DNA from: Barnesiella sp.
GTDB taxonomy: Bacteria > Bacteroidota > Bacteroidia > Bacteroidales > Muribaculaceae
Direction of reading: 5' to 3'
Assembly (NCBI GenBank): GCA_014801075.1
Contig: JAAVEW010000011.1
Span: 110,357 to 174,356 of the forward strand
Length of the DNA stretch: 64,000 nucleotides
Positions 50,846 to 59,700 of this stretch are shown here, one piece after another; position 1 is the stretch's first letter, and each line of letters begins with the position of its first letter. The position numbers and the translations under genes are program-made. The notes under the pieces were generated by a model that had not been told where the DNA came from, did no database searches, and saw only the letters and a program-made list of their open reading frames with translations.

Positions 50846-51050
50846 AGCAATTCATAATTCATAATGCATAATTCACAATTAAGCATAGCACATATAGCTT
50901 TGCACTACTTCTAAAGCAATGCATAATTCATAATGCATAATGCATAATTATGCACAACCCTCATAGCTTTGCACTATTTCTAAAGCAATTCATAATGCAT
51001 AATGCATAATTCATAATTATGCATAGCCCTCATAGCTTTGCACTATTTCT
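50845..51050. repeat. About 69-bp tandem repeat, three units, AT-rich
   Basis: Units start at 50845, 50914, 50983, each with (c)attcataatgcataatt and CATAGCTTTGCACTA-like tails. Confidence 0.85.
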
Positions 51051-51067
51051 AAGTGCAACCTACTTAA

Positions 51068-51130
51068 CGGCAACCACCCGGTGACTGCCCCCAAATAAAA
51101 GCTTTGGGGTTTGTCTCCGGGTGGTTGCCG
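51068..51130. repeat. GC-rich hairpin core flanked by inverted AT-rich repeats
   Basis: CGGCAACCACCCGG (51068-51081) / CCGGGTGGTTGCCG (51117-51130); inner CCCCAAA/TTTGGGG. Confidence 0.85.
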
Positions 51131-51143
51131 TTTGATGATTGCA

Positions 51144-51205
51144 CAATGCAATTATGCATTATGAATTATGCATTATGAATTATGCATTATGAATTATGAA
51201 TTGCA
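51144..51205. repeat. AT-rich repeat, inverted relative to 50845-51050
   Basis: aattatgcattatgaattatgcattatgaattatgcattatgaattatgaatt. Confidence 0.8.
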
Positions 51206-51227
51206 GTAATTTTGGGCACAAAAAAAA

Positions 51228-51254
51228 GAGTTGCGCGGATGCGCAGCTCTCTTT
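51228..51254 (-). terminator. Terminator of the 51281 lipoprotein gene
   Basis: agagttgcgc-ggat-gcgcagctct with A-rich plus-strand flank (T-run on minus). Confidence 0.75.
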
Positions 51255-51280
51255 ATACTGTTTTAGTTTCGCTCTACGAA

Positions 51281-51490
51281 TTAAGCCTCAACAGCTACAG
51301 TGTCGTTAGCAGCTACAGTGTCGTTAGCAGCTACAGTGTCGAGAACTTCTACGTTTTCAACTTCAGCAGCTACAACTTCAGTTGCAGTTGAGTCAGCAGC
51401 TTCAGTGTTAGCCTCTTCAGCGGCTTTGTTACCACAAGATACCATTGCTACAGAAGCAAGTACAGCGAGTGACAAAAATACTTTTTTCAT
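51281..51490 (-). CDS. Small lipoprotein with C-terminal VAANDT repeats
   Basis: MKKVFLSLAVLASVAMVSCGNK lipobox; DTVAANDTVAANDTVA. Confidence 0.65.
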   Translation of the reverse strand: MKKVFLSLAVLASVAMVSCGNKAAEEANTEAADSTATEVVAAEVENVEVLDTVAANDTVAANDTVAVEA

Positions 51491-51613
51491 TTTTTCTTAA
51501 GAATTAAAATAATAAAACAATAATTTGTGCTTCAAAAACTTTGCAAATTTAAGCATTTTTTTTCAATTGCAAATGTTTTTACGATTTTTTTTTTGAGTTA
51601 CCCCAATTTTTTG

Positions 51614-53311
51614 CTATTTTTTATTGGCCACGATGCTGTTTGCCATAGCTATGGCCTTGGTTATGTGGTCACAAACGTGGTCAGCGGGGAGCAATTTATC
51701 AAACTCTGCATGCTCGAGGGTGGCGCGCACATTGTCATGCACTCCCGAGAGCACCACCTCGATACCCTCGGCTTTCGACGAGTTCACGAGCATCTCAAGG
51801 TTGTGGAGGCCGGTAGCATCGATAAACGACACTTTACGCATACGGATGATGCGCACTATCGGCTTGTCTGACAGGCTCGAACGCATCAGTTCGTCAAACT
51901 TGGTAGCGATGCCGAAGAAGAACGGACCGTCGATTTCGTAGATTGACACGCCCTTGGCCACGTCAAGCACTTCGTGATTGTCGGAGTCGGTACCCTCGGC
52001 CACGTCAAGCTGCTCGGAGTAAACTTTGATTTCGGAGTTCTGCATCACGCGGCGCAGGAAGAGCACCACGGCGAGAAGCAGACCTATCTCGATAGCGATG
52101 GTGAGGTCGAAGATGACGGTCAGCACGAAGGTCACGAGCAACACCCATATATCGCTCATGGGCGAACGGAAGATATGCACAATCGTGCGCCAGCCGCTCA
52201 TGTTGTAGGCCACCATAAGCAGCACGGCTGCCAGACATGCCATAGGTATCATATTGATAAGGGGCATGAGGAAGAGGAATATCATCAGCAACACCACGGC
52301 GTGGATGATACCGGCCACGGGGGTGCGGCCACCGTTGGTGATGTTGGTCATGGTGCGGGCTATGGCGCCGGTCACGGGGATACCGCCGAAGAGGGGCACC
52401 ACGATATTGGCAACGCCCTGGCCTATAAGCTCGGTGTTGGAGTTGGTGCGCGAACCGGTGACACCGTCGGCCACCGTCGCCGACAGCAGCGACTCTATGG
52501 CACCCAGCACGGCGATGGTAAATGCCGACGGGAGCAGCAGGTTGATGGTAGCCATGTCGAGCTTGAAGCCGTGGGGCGTGGGGATGTCGGTCGACATGCC
52601 CTGGAAGCGGCTGCCGATGGTGGCGACGTCGGCAAACGTGTCGCCCGTCAGGTTGAGCAGCCAGAGTCCTATCGTAGCTATGATGATGGCTATCAGCGCA
52701 CCGGGAAGTTTCTTGGATATTTTGGGAGTCACAATCATGATGGCAAGTGACACTGCGCCTACAAGCAGCGTGGGCCAGTCTATCTTGTCAAAATTGCGGA
52801 AATACTCGCCCCACTTCGGTATGAACTCGCTGGGGACATCCTTCAGTCCGAGGCCGAAGAAATCGTTCATCTGCGTCGAGAAAATCGTCAGCGCGATACC
52901 CGCCGTGAAGCCTACCACGATGGGATACGGGATAAACTTGATGACCGTACCGAGCTTGAACACGCCCATCAGCACGAGTATCAATCCCGCCATAAACGTG
53001 GCAATAGCCAATCCCTCAAGACCGTAGGTGGCGATAATATTGTACACAATCACGATGAATGCACCCGTAGGGCCACCGATCTGCACCGAGCAACCGCCCA
53101 ACGCCGATACGATGAAACCGCCGATGATGGCCGTAATAAGACCTATTGTAGGGCTCACACCCGAAGCAATACCGAAAGCGATTGCGAGCGGCAACGCCAC
53201 GATGCCAACCACGATACCCGCGATGACATCAGATCTGAATTTCGCAGCATTATACGTTTTCAAGGCCGAAAACAATTTCGGCTTGAAATCCAATGCATTT
53301 GTCATTTTCAT
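51614..53311 (-). CDS. SulP family inorganic anion transporter with STAS domain
   Basis: SDVIAGIVVGIVALPLAIAFGIASGVSPTIGLITAIIGGFIVSALGGC; C-terminal STAS-like domain. Confidence 0.95.
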   Translation of the reverse strand: MKMTNALDFKPKLFSALKTYNAAKFRSDVIAGIVVGIVALPLAIAFGIASGVSPTIGLITAIIGGFIVSALGGCSVQIGGPTGAFIVIVYNIIATYGLEGLAIATFMAGLILVLMGVFKLGTVIKFIPYPIVVGFTAGIALTIFSTQMNDFFGLGLKDVPSEFIPKWGEYFRNFDKIDWPTLLVGAVSLAIMIVTPKISKKLPGALIAIIIATIGLWLLNLTGDTFADVATIGSRFQGMSTDIPTPHGFKLDMATINLLLPSAFTIAVLGAIESLLSATVADGVTGSRTNSNTELIGQGVANIVVPLFGGIPVTGAIARTMTNITNGGRTPVAGIIHAVVLLMIFLFLMPLINMIPMACLAAVLLMVAYNMSGWRTIVHIFRSPMSDIWVLLVTFVLTVIFDLTIAIEIGLLLAVVLFLRRVMQNSEIKVYSEQLDVAEGTDSDNHEVLDVAKGVSIYEIDGPFFFGIATKFDELMRSSLSDKPIVRIIRMRKVSFIDATGLHNLEMLVNSSKAEGIEVVLSGVHDNVRATLEHAEFDKLLPADHVCDHITKAIAMANSIVANKK

Positions 53312-53354
53312 AATCTCTTACCTTATATTATAAATACTTAATTGAAAACGGCGG

Positions 53355-53385
53355 CAAAGTTAGTTAAATCAATTCATAATTCAAA
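53355..53385 (-). promoter_or_regulatory. SulP gene promoter, mirror image of the fabD promoter
   Basis: CAAAGTTA and CAAA at symmetric positions in the left arm; start codon at 53311. Confidence 0.75.
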
Positions 53386-53436
53386 ATTCATAATTCATAA
53401 TTACGGACACTGCGGCGCCAATTATGAATTATGAAT

Positions 53437-53467
53437 TTTGAATTATGAATTGATTTAACTAACTTTG
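53437..53467 (+). promoter_or_regulatory. fabD promoter (TTTG-N19-TAACTTTG)
   Basis: TTTG 53437-53440, TAACTTTG 53460-53467, start codon 53499; within the right palindrome arm. Confidence 0.75.
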
Positions 53468-53498
53468 CGGAAAATTTTCAATAAAAGACAATTAACTT

Positions 53499-54377
53499 AT
53501 GAAAGCATTCGTTTTCCCCGGACAGGGCGCACAGTTCGTCGGCATGGGCAAAGACCTCTACGACAACGATCCCGTGGCCCGCGAAATGTTTGAGAAAGCC
53601 AACGAAATCCTCGGCTTCCGCATCACCGACCTCATGTTCAACGGCACCGACGAAGACCTCCGTCAGACCAAGGTGACCCAGCCCGCCATCTTCCTCCACT
53701 CCGTAATTCTCGCCAAGACCCTCGGCGAAGAGTTCCGTCCCGACATGGTGGCCGGTCACTCTCTCGGCGAATTTTCAGCTCTCGTAGCTGCCGGCGCTAT
53801 GGCTTTTGAGGATGGTCTCCGCCTCGTTTCGGCCCGCGCTCAGGCTATGCAGAAGGCTTGCGAACTCCGTCCCTCCACTATGGCCGCCGTTCTCGCCCTC
53901 CCCGATGAAAAAGTTGAAGAAATATGCGAAAGCGTTGACGGCGTAGTTGTCTGTGCCAACTACAACTGCCCCGGTCAGCTCGTTATCTCAGGCGAGGTTG
54001 AAGCCATCGACGCCGCTTGCGAGAAACTCCTCGCTGCCGGTGCCAAACGCGCCCTCAAACTCAAAGTAGGCGGTGCGTTCCACTCTCCCTGCATGGAACC
54101 CGCACGCGCCGAACTCGCCGAGGCTATCGAAGCCACCACATTCCAGGCTCCCATTTGCCCCGTCTACCAGAACGTTGACGCCCTCCCCCACGTTGACCCC
54201 GCAGAAATCAAGGCCAACCTCATAGCGCAGCTCACCGCCCCCGTACGTTGGACTCAGACTATCAAAAACATGATTGCCGACGGCGCTACCGAATTCGTAG
54301 AACTCGGCCCGGGCAAAGTGCTCCAGGGCCTCATCGCCAAGATTGACCGCGCCGTAGCCACCTCCGGCAAACAGTGA
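53499..54377 (+). CDS. fabD: ACP S-malonyltransferase
   Basis: FPGQGAQFVGMGKDLY; VAGHSLGEFSALVAAG; GGAFHSPCM. Confidence 0.97.
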   Translation: MKAFVFPGQGAQFVGMGKDLYDNDPVAREMFEKANEILGFRITDLMFNGTDEDLRQTKVTQPAIFLHSVILAKTLGEEFRPDMVAGHSLGEFSALVAAGAMAFEDGLRLVSARAQAMQKACELRPSTMAAVLALPDEKVEEICESVDGVVVCANYNCPGQLVISGEVEAIDAACEKLLAAGAKRALKLKVGGAFHSPCMEPARAELAEAIEATTFQAPICPVYQNVDALPHVDPAEIKANLIAQLTAPVRWTQTIKNMIADGATEFVELGPGKVLQGLIAKIDRAVATSGKQ

Positions 54378-54380
54378 AAT

Positions 54381-54475
54381 CAATTCATAATGCATAATTT
54401 AATTCAATGCATAATTCATAATGCATAATTCATAATTGCCTCCATAGGGAAGTCAATTCACAATGCATAATTGCC
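54381..54475. repeat. AT-rich repeat (aattcataatgcataatt family)
   Basis: Repeated aattcataatgcataatt/attcataatgcataattcataatt units. Confidence 0.75.
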
Positions 54476-54497
54476 TCCACAGGGAGACTAATCCAAT

Positions 54498-54539
54498 AAA
54501 AAAAGCCGCGCTAAGTTCAAAACATAGCGTGGCTTTTTT
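54498..54539 (+). terminator. Terminator downstream of fabD
   Basis: aaaaaagccgcgcta-agttcaaaaca-tagcgtggctttttt. Confidence 0.8.
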
Positions 54540-54550
54540 CGTAACTCATA

Positions 54551-54599
54551 ATTGCATGGATAAGGGAGATTGCATGGATAATAATAATTGCATGGATAA
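54551..54599. repeat. Short tandem repeat ATTGCATGGATAA, three copies, 18-bp period
   Basis: Copies at 54551, 54569, 54587. Confidence 0.8.
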
Positions 54600-54709
54600 A
54601 ATGCTTTCCAACAGCCTCGGGGTTTGTCGTCAGGTGATTGCCACCGCAGAGAGGCCATCAATTGATTACCTCCAGTTAATTACCTCCATTGAGAGGCCTC
54701 CGGCTGTAA

Positions 54710-54763
54710 GCAATTATGAATTATGCATTATGAATTATGAATTGAATTAAGAATTATGAATTG
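54710..54763. repeat. AT-rich repeat inverted relative to 54381-54475
   Basis: aattatgaattatgcattatgaattatgaattg. Confidence 0.75.
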
Positions 54764-56570
54764 CCGAAACTCTCACTCTCTGCCCCTTAAGCTTATGCGG
54801 GCGCAGGGCGGCGACAACAGCCTCAGCCTCTGCGGCAGGCACTGCCACAAGCGCGTAATGGTCATCGATAGCGATACGGCCCACCTGCTCGCGCGACAAG
54901 CCACCCTTCTGCATCACATACCCCGCAACATCACCCTTTGAAATCTTCTCCTTCTTCCCCGCATTAATATAAAGCGTAGCCATCACCCCGCGCGGCAACT
55001 GCGCACTGGCGTGGTGGGGCCGTCCCCGGCCGCACTCCTTGTCAAGGTGAGAACGCAACGTCGTGGTGGGGCCGTCCTCGGCCGCACTTCCCAACGTAGT
55101 GGGGCCGTCACCGGCCGCACACCCCACCGAGCCGGAGCATGTGGCGGGGGTCTCCTGACCCGCGCTCAATTCGTCATGATTATGTGCGGGCGAGGACGTC
55201 CTCACCACACAACCACGCTGAGTGTGTGCGGCCGAGGACGGCCCCACCACCTTGCCATGCGCGGGTCGGGTGACCCCCGCCACATTCTCCGCCACATCTC
55301 CCGCCTCAACGCATCGCGAGGGCACTACGCCTGCGGGCAGCGACTCGCCGTCGCTCACTATGGCATAGGCCGTGCCTGTCGCGCCCTGGCGGGCTGTGCG
55401 GCCGTTGCGGTGAGTCCATGTCTCGGCATCGCCGGGGAGATGGTAATGCACCACAGCGTCGATGGCGGGAATATCGAGGCCGCGCGCAGCGAGGTCGGTA
55501 GCCACCATGACGGGACGCGAACCGTTGGCCAGCAGTTCCACAGCAATGCGGCGCTGCTGCTGGTCGAGCGCACCGTGATAGAGCACGGCATCAGCCCCTT
55601 CCTTGCGCAGGTAGTCATAGACGCGCTCGGCACTCTCGCGATGGTTCACAAACACTATGACGCGTCCCGGCTGCTCCGCGCGCAGCAAAGCCCCAAGCGC
55701 CGCCAGCTTATCGCGCGATGCCGACTTCACCTCCACTATCTCTATCTCAGGCACAGGCGCGGCGGAAGTGGTGGGGCCGTGCCCGGCCGCACACCCCGCT
55801 GTGGCGGAGCACGTGGCGGGGGTCTCCTGACCCGCGCTCAATACGCCTTGATTATGTGCGGGCGAGGACGCCCCCACCACGCTGCCATGTGCGGCCGGGG
55901 ACGGCCCCACCACTACGTTGCCATGCGCGGGTCGGGTGACCCCCGCCACATTTCCCGCCACATACCCCGCCACCGCTTTGCCGAAGTCGTAGCGGCGGTA
56001 GCTGTGCGCTGCGCCGACGAAGTCGGGTAGCGCGTCGTCGCCGCGGGTGGCCGAGGTCAGTATCATCAGGCGCACGCGGCGCAGGCGGCGCGCTATCTTT
56101 TCCATCTCGTCCTGAAATCCGAGTTGCAGACACTTGTCAAACTCGTCGATGACGAGGCATCGCGCGCCCGACACGTCGATGTTGCGGCGGTTGAGATGGT
56201 CGACCATACGTCCCGGAGTAGCCACCACCACGGCGGGCACTACGCGCAACTCGTTGACCTCGTCGCGCATATTGTGGCCGCCATAGAGCGCCACGCAGCG
56301 CACGTCGCCGCCGCCAATCTTGCGCAGCACGCCGGCAATCTGCACCACGAGTTCACGCGTGGGCGCAAGCACCACGGCCTGCACTCCGTCGCGACCGCGC
56401 TCCACATCGCGCAGCAACCTCACGGCAAACGCTATCGTCTTGCCCGACCCCGTAGGGGCCGTCAGCATGACGCGCTGACTCTCATCGTCAATCATAGCGC
56501 GCTGCATATCATTGAGCGCCTCAACGCCCTCCATAGCGAGCACTCTCTGCTCTATCTCATTTTTCTTCAT
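54747..56570 (-). CDS. DbpA-like DEAD-box RNA helicase carrying two REP-derived inserts
   Basis: LTAPTGSGKTIAF (Walker A), VIDEFDKCLQ (DEFD in the DEAD-box position), LTSAT, TDLAARGLDIP, HRNGRTAR; C-terminal DbpA-type RNA-binding domain (LYINAGKKEKISKGDVAGYV); inserts VAGVTRPAHG...LSAGQETPATCS. Confidence 0.9.
   Translation of the reverse strand: MKKNEIEQRVLAMEGVEALNDMQRAMIDDESQRVMLTAPTGSGKTIAFAVRLLRDVERGRDGVQAVVLAPTRELVVQIAGVLRKIGGGDVRCVALYGGHNMRDEVNELRVVPAVVVATPGRMVDHLNRRNIDVSGARCLVIDEFDKCLQLGFQDEMEKIARRLRRVRLMILTSATRGDDALPDFVGAAHSYRRYDFGKAVAGYVAGNVAGVTRPAHGNVVVGPSPAAHGSVVGASSPAHNQGVLSAGQETPATCSATAGCAAGHGPTTSAAPVPEIEIVEVKSASRDKLAALGALLRAEQPGRVIVFVNHRESAERVYDYLRKEGADAVLYHGALDQQQRRIAVELLANGSRPVMVATDLAARGLDIPAIDAVVHYHLPGDAETWTHRNGRTARQGATGTAYAIVSDGESLPAGVVPSRCVEAGDVAENVAGVTRPAHGKVVGPSSAAHTQRGCVVRTSSPAHNHDELSAGQETPATCSGSVGCAAGDGPTTLGSAAEDGPTTTLRSHLDKECGRGRPHHASAQLPRGVMATLYINAGKKEKISKGDVAGYVMQKGGLSREQVGRIAIDDHYALVAVPAAEAEAVVAALRPHKLKGQRVRVSAIHNS
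55011..55283. repeat. Composite REP-like cluster inside the helicase CDS (C-terminal linker)
   Basis: Type A 55011-55035, 55063-55087, 55096-55120 (+), 55184-55208 and 55226-55250 (-); type B 55141-55165 (+), 55259-55283 (-). Confidence 0.9.
55768..55949. repeat. Composite REP-like cluster inside the helicase CDS (inter-RecA linker)
   Basis: Type A 55768-55792 (+), 55856-55880 and 55889-55913 (-); type B 55813-55837 (+), 55925-55949 (-). Confidence 0.9.
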
Positions 56571-56603
56571 ATCGCGTTAGTATTATTAATTTTCAAAGGT
56601 TGC

Positions 56604-56642
56604 GTGGTGGGGCCGTCGTGGTGGGGCCGTCCCCGGCCGCAC
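56604..56642 (+). repeat. REP-like type A repeat (one full, one partial) upstream of the helicase gene
   Basis: gtggtggggccgtc then gtggtggggccgtccccggccgcac. Confidence 0.85.
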
Positions 56643-56674
56643 TGTGCCACAAAGGTACAACTAATATTACAACA

Positions 56675-56707
56675 AAAAAAGCCGCGCAATGGTGCGCGGC
56701 TCCTTTC
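56675..56707 (-). terminator. Terminator of the 56774-61672 gene
   Basis: aaaaaaagccgcgc-aatg-gtgcgcggctcctt; T-run on minus strand. Confidence 0.75.
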
Positions 56708-56773
56708 AACTTAACTATGATTACCGGGAAAACTCTGCGATTTCACGAATCGCTATGATTTCCGAAAACCATT

Positions 56774-59700
56774 TTACTGTACAACGAACTTGGTGATGTT
56801 CTCGCCATCGGCACGAACATAAACACCGGGAGTGGTGGGCTCTTCGGGGAGAAGGATACCCTTGAGGTCATAGTATCTTACTTCGCCCTCAACACCCTCA
56901 AACACGATAACTTCAACTGCGGTCACGGTATCATCGCCGGGTGTAGTGTCATAGGTAGCACCCTTGAGCGAGATGAAGTCATTGTAACCTGTACCGTTTT
57001 CGTCGGCTGAGAGGTCCTTGAACTCACCCTCGGCGGGGAGAACTCCGGCGTCGGGCATGCCACCTGCATTGCCGTGCATCAACTCGTTATTAGAGGGCAA
57101 TTTGCGGCGCTCGCGTGCGGGAGCTGCAGTTTCATCTTCGGGCAGAGGAATTGAAGATTCTACGATTGAGAGGTCACCGAATTTGATACCGCTGTTGTCA
57201 CCTGAGGGAGTCATATCGCGGTTGAACACATACATTGCAGTAGCATATACTGTAGGAACTTCGTCGGTCTTGAAGCCTTTTGCAACGTAAGTACCGATGA
57301 GGGGGTCAGAGTCATTGTCCATAAGACCGGTTATGGGATCAACTTTCTGACCATCGGCGTGACCTTCTACATGAGGCACGAGGTAATCGTAAGTGTACTC
57401 ATCATCTCCGGCTTTGAATTCGAAGAGATACCACTGCGAATGCAGGTCATAGATGTTTTCATTTGAAGGATCCTCATACTCAAATTCCTCATCGAACGGA
57501 TCCACCTTGTCAGGCGTGTCGACCAGTTCCTCATGACCTTTATACATCCAGTCATAAGTACCATCGGCTCGACGGATTACACCGAGATGCACGTTATTAA
57601 GCTTACCGCCGGTGGTGGTCACAATAGTGCTCTTGGCTTCGATTGTGTAGTCTTCACCGTAGTTGGCGGGCTGGTCAACGAAAGTATAGCCGGTTTCAGG
57701 ATTCTTTTCAACACGGGGATGATACTCGGTGTTAACCAACGAAATTACAGGCCAGACGGCATTGCGCGGGTGGATACCGTAGAACTCAAGACGATAACGG
57801 TTGGGGATATGGTCGGGCTTACCATCCTTATCCACGTCGGCAGTTGCCTCGTCGTGAAGCACGAAGTCAAGGTCGGTGGGTATCTCTTCCTCGTTGTTGC
57901 TGTTGAACTTCAACTGATAGTGAATATCATAATAACTATAGATTTCATCAGCAACGTTGGGGCGGGTGAATTCGAGCTGAAGAATCAGCTGACGGGGATT
58001 GAAAAACTCATGCTCCAGGTCGACGAATACGTGTGCCGTATCACCATATACAAGATGGTCGGTAGTTGTTGCATGACCCTTCCAGTTATTAGAGGGAACC
58101 AGGATTCTACCCCATTTTTTGTCAAATGTCTGATTTTCGGGGTGGATGTAGGTGTAGCGATACAACGGTTTGTAGGGACGGGGGATAACGGGGTCAAAGC
58201 CGGTAGCCTCGCTGGTGGAGATAGTGTGGGTGTTGCTTTCAGCATCCTTGTATTCCACGTTGAGGTTTACCTCGAAGTTACCGTCGGCGAGGTTACCGCC
58301 ACGTTTCACGAGCATTGCGAAGTATTCCTTGTTGGAATGTTCGTTGTTGTCATCGGGGAATTCAAAGTAATGAGCATATCCGCGCATCTTCTCTTCGGTG
58401 CGGGCAAGATTGCCATCTTCGTCGGTGATGTCAACATACTCAGTTACCGTGAGGACGGGATAGGGCACTTCGGTTTCGTTCATGACACCATTGTCAATCC
58501 AGCTCTGCATTGTGTTGGCATACTGCTTGTAGTCAAGACAACGCACGTAGTAGTTGGAAGTCCACATGTACATTTCAGGGTGATTCTCGAGGAACTCGCT
58601 GGCGATAGCCGAATCAACCTTACGGGGGTTATCGGGAATGATAGTGGTGACTTTTCCATCAACGCCCTCTACTTCTACTTCTTTCTCATCAAAGAGGAAG
58701 TAGGGTGCGTTATCGTCGGGAGAGTAAGTGAGATAACGACGGGTGTTGCTCGCGCCGAAGTATTTCACACCTGAGGGAATCTCCTCGCCGCTGACACCGG
58801 TGTAGGCATCGCGGAGCTCAACCACCTGGAGAGCCACTGCCATGGGGCTCACGAGAGAGTCGTCATAGATAGCGACAGTGTTGGACACTGCTTTCTTCTT
58901 TGTACCGTCCTCGAAATATACATAGATATCATACTGATAGAGACCGGGTGCAAAACCTTTACCTGCTACTGTACCGCTGTCGGTGTACTTGGTGAAGCTG
59001 TAATTGTCGGCATTGCCCTCGTAGAGGTCCTTTACAGTTACTGTTTCGGTGATATTCTTCTTACCGCCTTCGGGGTAGCCGATGAATGACGCTACGCCGT
59101 CAACTACCTTGTAGCGGCGGATTTCGTAAGCTGTAACCACTTTATCCTCGTCGCCGGTAATCTGAGAGTTGCTGATATACCAGTTGTAGCGGATAAAGTT
59201 CTTCTTGGTCTTGTCGGCGTTGTCAGTCACGCGGGCGAAGATTGCGGGCGAAGCTGATTCCTGCACGAACTGTATGTAAGAGTCGGCCACACCGTCAACG
59301 GGGTTATACCACAGCACCACACGGTTGAAGTAAACGGGAGAGCCATCTTCCGAGATAACATAGTTTGCATCGTCGATCTGACGGCCGTTGCGGTAAAGCT
59401 CAACCTCAGTTTCTGTACTAACATTGATATCGCTACCTTTTACATCCTGACGACCACCTTTAGCGATTGCAGGGCCACCGTTTTCGCCGTGCCATGCCGC
59501 ACCTGTATTAGTGTCGCCGTGAGCGTGGTTCGAGTTACCACCCCAACCGGCCCAGAACTTGATCTCACCGCCAATCCACATGTCGCGTACTACGTAGCAG
59601 CTCCAATTGGAAGTAGGCTCCAGACCTTCTTCATCATTGACGAGCTTGACCTTGAAAGCATAATTTTCACCGGCCTTTGTGCTGCCGGTTGCAATTTTTT

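Larger units (their letters stand above)
53354..53468. repeat. Perfect 49-bp inverted repeat with 17-nt centre in the divergent sulP/fabD promoter region
   Basis: Arms 53354-53402 and 53420-53468 are exact reverse complements; centre acggacactgcggcgcc. Confidence 0.97.

Noticed and set aside
54463-54750. 95-aa ORF with repeated CMDK/CMDN
   Set aside because: Translation of the ATTGCATGGATAA tandem repeat and AT-rich element spanning a terminator
55011-56030. 339-aa plus-strand ORF rich in MVGPSPAA/CGRGRPHH
   Set aside because: Translation of stop-free REP repeats and antisense helicase sequence, not an independent protein
57533-58774. 413-aa plus-strand ORF
   Set aside because: Antisense to the large secreted protein; valine/isoleucine-rich artefact
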